DNA from: Cobetia marina
GTDB lineage: Bacteria; Pseudomonadota; Gammaproteobacteria; Pseudomonadales; Halomonadaceae
Assembly: GCF_001720485.1 (NCBI RefSeq)
Contig: NZ_CP017114.1
Location: 3,844,001-3,908,000, forward strand
Length of the DNA stretch: 64,000 bases
Direction of reading: 5' to 3'
In this document: piece by piece, positions 62,691-64,000 of the stretch
Numbering within the stretch: position 1 is the stretch's first letter
Layout of the letters: each line of letters opens with the position of its first letter
Notes under the pieces: model-generated
What the model was told of the DNA's origin: nothing
The model's input: the letters and a program-made list of their open reading frames with translations, nothing else
Database searches by the model: none
Made by a program: the position numbers and the translations under genes

Positions 62691-63761
62691 ATGGATGTGC
62701 CCAAGAAAATATCATTAGAATATTCAAAATCTCGTGTAGATAGAGCTGGAATATCTTTAATAACTAAAGGTAGCATAGATAAGGATGAATCGAAGGATGT
62801 TCTGGATAATTGGAGAGCATGCCATACTGCTGCTCTTAATAGCTTTCAGATATCTTTGCGGCAACGGCTAGCTAAAATCGATGAAAAGGCCATAGTTTCT
62901 CAACGTCTTAAACGCTCACCGTCTATACTATCAAAGCTCGAACGTGAGAAAAGTATGCGGTTATCGAGAATGCAAGACATTGGTGGAATAAGGGCTGTTG
63001 TACATGACATGAAGGTTCTAAGAAAATTAATTGAGAATTACAAACATCCCACTAGACCTAGTCGAGCATTTTCTTTAAAACCACAGGGCAAAGACTACAT
63101 AAACTTTCCTAAAGACTCAGGTTATCGCAGCGTCCATTTGCTATTTAAATATATCGATGGGAGATGGATTGAGCTTCAAGTAAGGACAAATATACAACAT
63201 GCTTGGGCAACAGCCATAGAAACAATGGGAACATATTTGAGCCACGCACTTAAGTCTGGCGAAGGCCCAGAAGAGTGGCTAGAATTTTTCTCTTTAGCAA
63301 GTTCGGCCTTTGCGATTATGGAGAAAACACCCCGTGTCCCAAAACACGACAGTATTGAAGTTGAAAAATTGTATTCCATGCTTATAGAAAAGGAAGCAGA
63401 GCTTGATGTAATTAAAAAGCTAACTGGCTTTAAAGTAGCCACGAGGCACATAGATAATGGCAATAGCACTGGCGACTACCATCTAATAACATTAAATATG
63501 GCAACACGCAGAGCAAGCATACGCTCTTTTAAAAAGAGTGAAGTCGAGCTAGCAAACAAAGAATATTCGGCAAAAGAGGAGCAAATAAGTAATGGCGAGG
63601 AACTGCAAGTGGTCCTAGTCACCTCCGAATCACTTATCTCGCTTAAAAAAGCGTATCCAAGCTATTTCCTTGATGCAGAATTATTCATAAAACAAATTGA
63701 AAAGATAAAAAAAGAACAGTTAAGAATTAGCCCAAAACATAACACCAGGCTATTTTCATAA
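62691..63761 (+). CDS. RelA/SpoT-domain alarmone-synthetase-like protein on an AT-rich island
   Basis: 356-aa protein with a (p)ppGpp-synthetase (RelA_SpoT) domain and no hydrolase or TGS/ACT domain. Catalytic motifs: QRLKRSPSILSKLER (residues 71-85, ATP side), RMQDIGGIR (93-101), GKDYINFPKDSGYRSVH (133-149) and ELQVRTNIQHAW (161-172). A ~170-residue C-terminal extension matches nothing I recognise. The gene and its leader are clearly AT-rich, unlike all neighbours, indicating recent acquisition. It may make (p)ppGpp or an adenosine alarmone, or act as a toxin or phage-defence effector. Start: ATG one base after AAGGAT, or the GTG two codons later with better spacing. Confidence 0.82.
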   Translation: MDVPKKISLEYSKSRVDRAGISLITKGSIDKDESKDVLDNWRACHTAALNSFQISLRQRLAKIDEKAIVSQRLKRSPSILSKLEREKSMRLSRMQDIGGIRAVVHDMKVLRKLIENYKHPTRPSRAFSLKPQGKDYINFPKDSGYRSVHLLFKYIDGRWIELQVRTNIQHAWATAIETMGTYLSHALKSGEGPEEWLEFFSLASSAFAIMEKTPRVPKHDSIEVEKLYSMLIEKEAELDVIKKLTGFKVATRHIDNGNSTGDYHLITLNMATRRASIRSFKKSEVELANKEYSAKEEQISNGEELQVVLVTSESLISLKKAYPSYFLDAELFIKQIEKIKKEQLRISPKHNTRLFS

Positions 63762-63788
63762 CCCCTCCTACACTACGCAGGAGGGGTT
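63760..63788. terminator. Terminator between the RelA/SpoT-like gene and polA
   Basis: Stem AACCCCTCCT / AGGAGGGGTT with a 9-base loop, overlapping the last base region of the RelA/SpoT-like stop. Bidirectional. Confidence 0.88.
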
Positions 63789-63803
63789 GTGAAGCACATA
63801 TAT

Positions 63804-64000
63804 TTAATGTGCTTCTTCCCAGTTGTCGCCTTGCTCGACTTCGACGAGCAGCGGGACATCGAGAGAGGCGGCGTTCTGCATGCGCTGCGCGACGTCTTTC
63901 ATGAAGTCTTCGACCTGCGCTTCGGCGACTTCGAAGACAAGTTCATCGTGTACCTGCATGACCATCATGGCGTCATACGCCTTGTCACCGTCATTGCCCG
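63804..64000 (-). CDS. polA: DNA polymerase I, C-terminal fragment
   Basis: Only the last 64 codons are in the window; the gene continues to the right. The translation begins GNDGDKAYDAMMVMQVHDELVF (motif C of family-A polymerases with catalytic HDE) and ends GDNWEEAH, typical of gammaproteobacterial Pol I. A GAAGCACAT / ATGTGCTTC hairpin (63791-63815) overlaps its stop codon. Core gene flanking the AT-rich island. Confidence 0.95.
   Translation of the reverse strand, partial: GNDGDKAYDAMMVMQVHDELVFEVAEAQVEDFMKDVAQRMQNAASLDVPLLVEVEQGDNWEEAH

Overview
The window looks like chromosomal DNA of a high-GC marine or halophilic gammaproteobacterium, most likely a member of the Halomonadaceae (Halomonas/Cobetia type). 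This is inferred from gene content: a long BCCT osmolyte carrier, several TRAP transporters including a TAXI type, a BufABC cluster, RmuC, TmcA and PolA of gammaproteobacterial type. It is not from a database match. Coding density is high. I see no rRNA, tRNA, CRISPR array, transposase or integrase.

Layout, left to right. 0-7.6 kb: a PAP2 phosphatase, a diguanylate cyclase, glyoxalase I, a YdeP-type molybdoenzyme with its sulfurtransferase FdhD, and the tRNA hydroxylase TrhO. 7.6-15.7 kb: a LysR regulator, three tandem entericidin-like lipoproteins too short for ordinary gene calling, a quinone-oxidoreductase-like enzyme, a TauE/SafE exporter, a TAXI-TRAP transporter and a HIT protein. 15.8-22.5 kb: a ZevAB-like metal transporter with a Zur-like site, then a four-gene operon of two lipoproteins plus a DctB/DctD-like two-component system whose regulator has lost its sigma-54 ATPase motifs. 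22.8-35.4 kb: BCCT carrier, Dps, App1-type phosphatase, a bufferin/gig operon (DUF2282 precursor, MNIO enzyme, DUF2063 partner, DoxX), RmuC, a DJ-1/PfpI protein, a His/Arg-rich exported protein, PepD and a 38-residue lipoprotein. 35.4-49.5 kb: TmcA, the FtrABCD ferrous-iron importer behind a Fur-like site, an EmrAB-type pump with a TetR regulator, and a LysR-controlled symporter-nitrilase operon.

49.6-62.5 kb is the most interesting stretch. It holds a polar amino-acid ABC operon, then an operon resembling TmpA-TmpB (two non-haem iron oxygenases that convert 2-(trimethylammonio)ethylphosphonate to glycine betaine and phosphate) with a betaine-type binding protein. Next come a degenerate SDR and a TRAP transporter whose large permease carries a one-base frameshift. 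Last is a sigma-54 activator; near-identical 16-bp palindromes lie upstream of the activator and of the TRAP operon, which has a -24/-12 promoter.

62.6-63.8 kb is an AT-rich island with a RelA/SpoT-domain alarmone-synthetase-like gene, inserted next to the 3' end of polA, which runs off the right edge. The common theme is uptake and handling of osmolytes, metals and organic phosphorus/nitrogen compounds, with several independently regulated acquisition systems.
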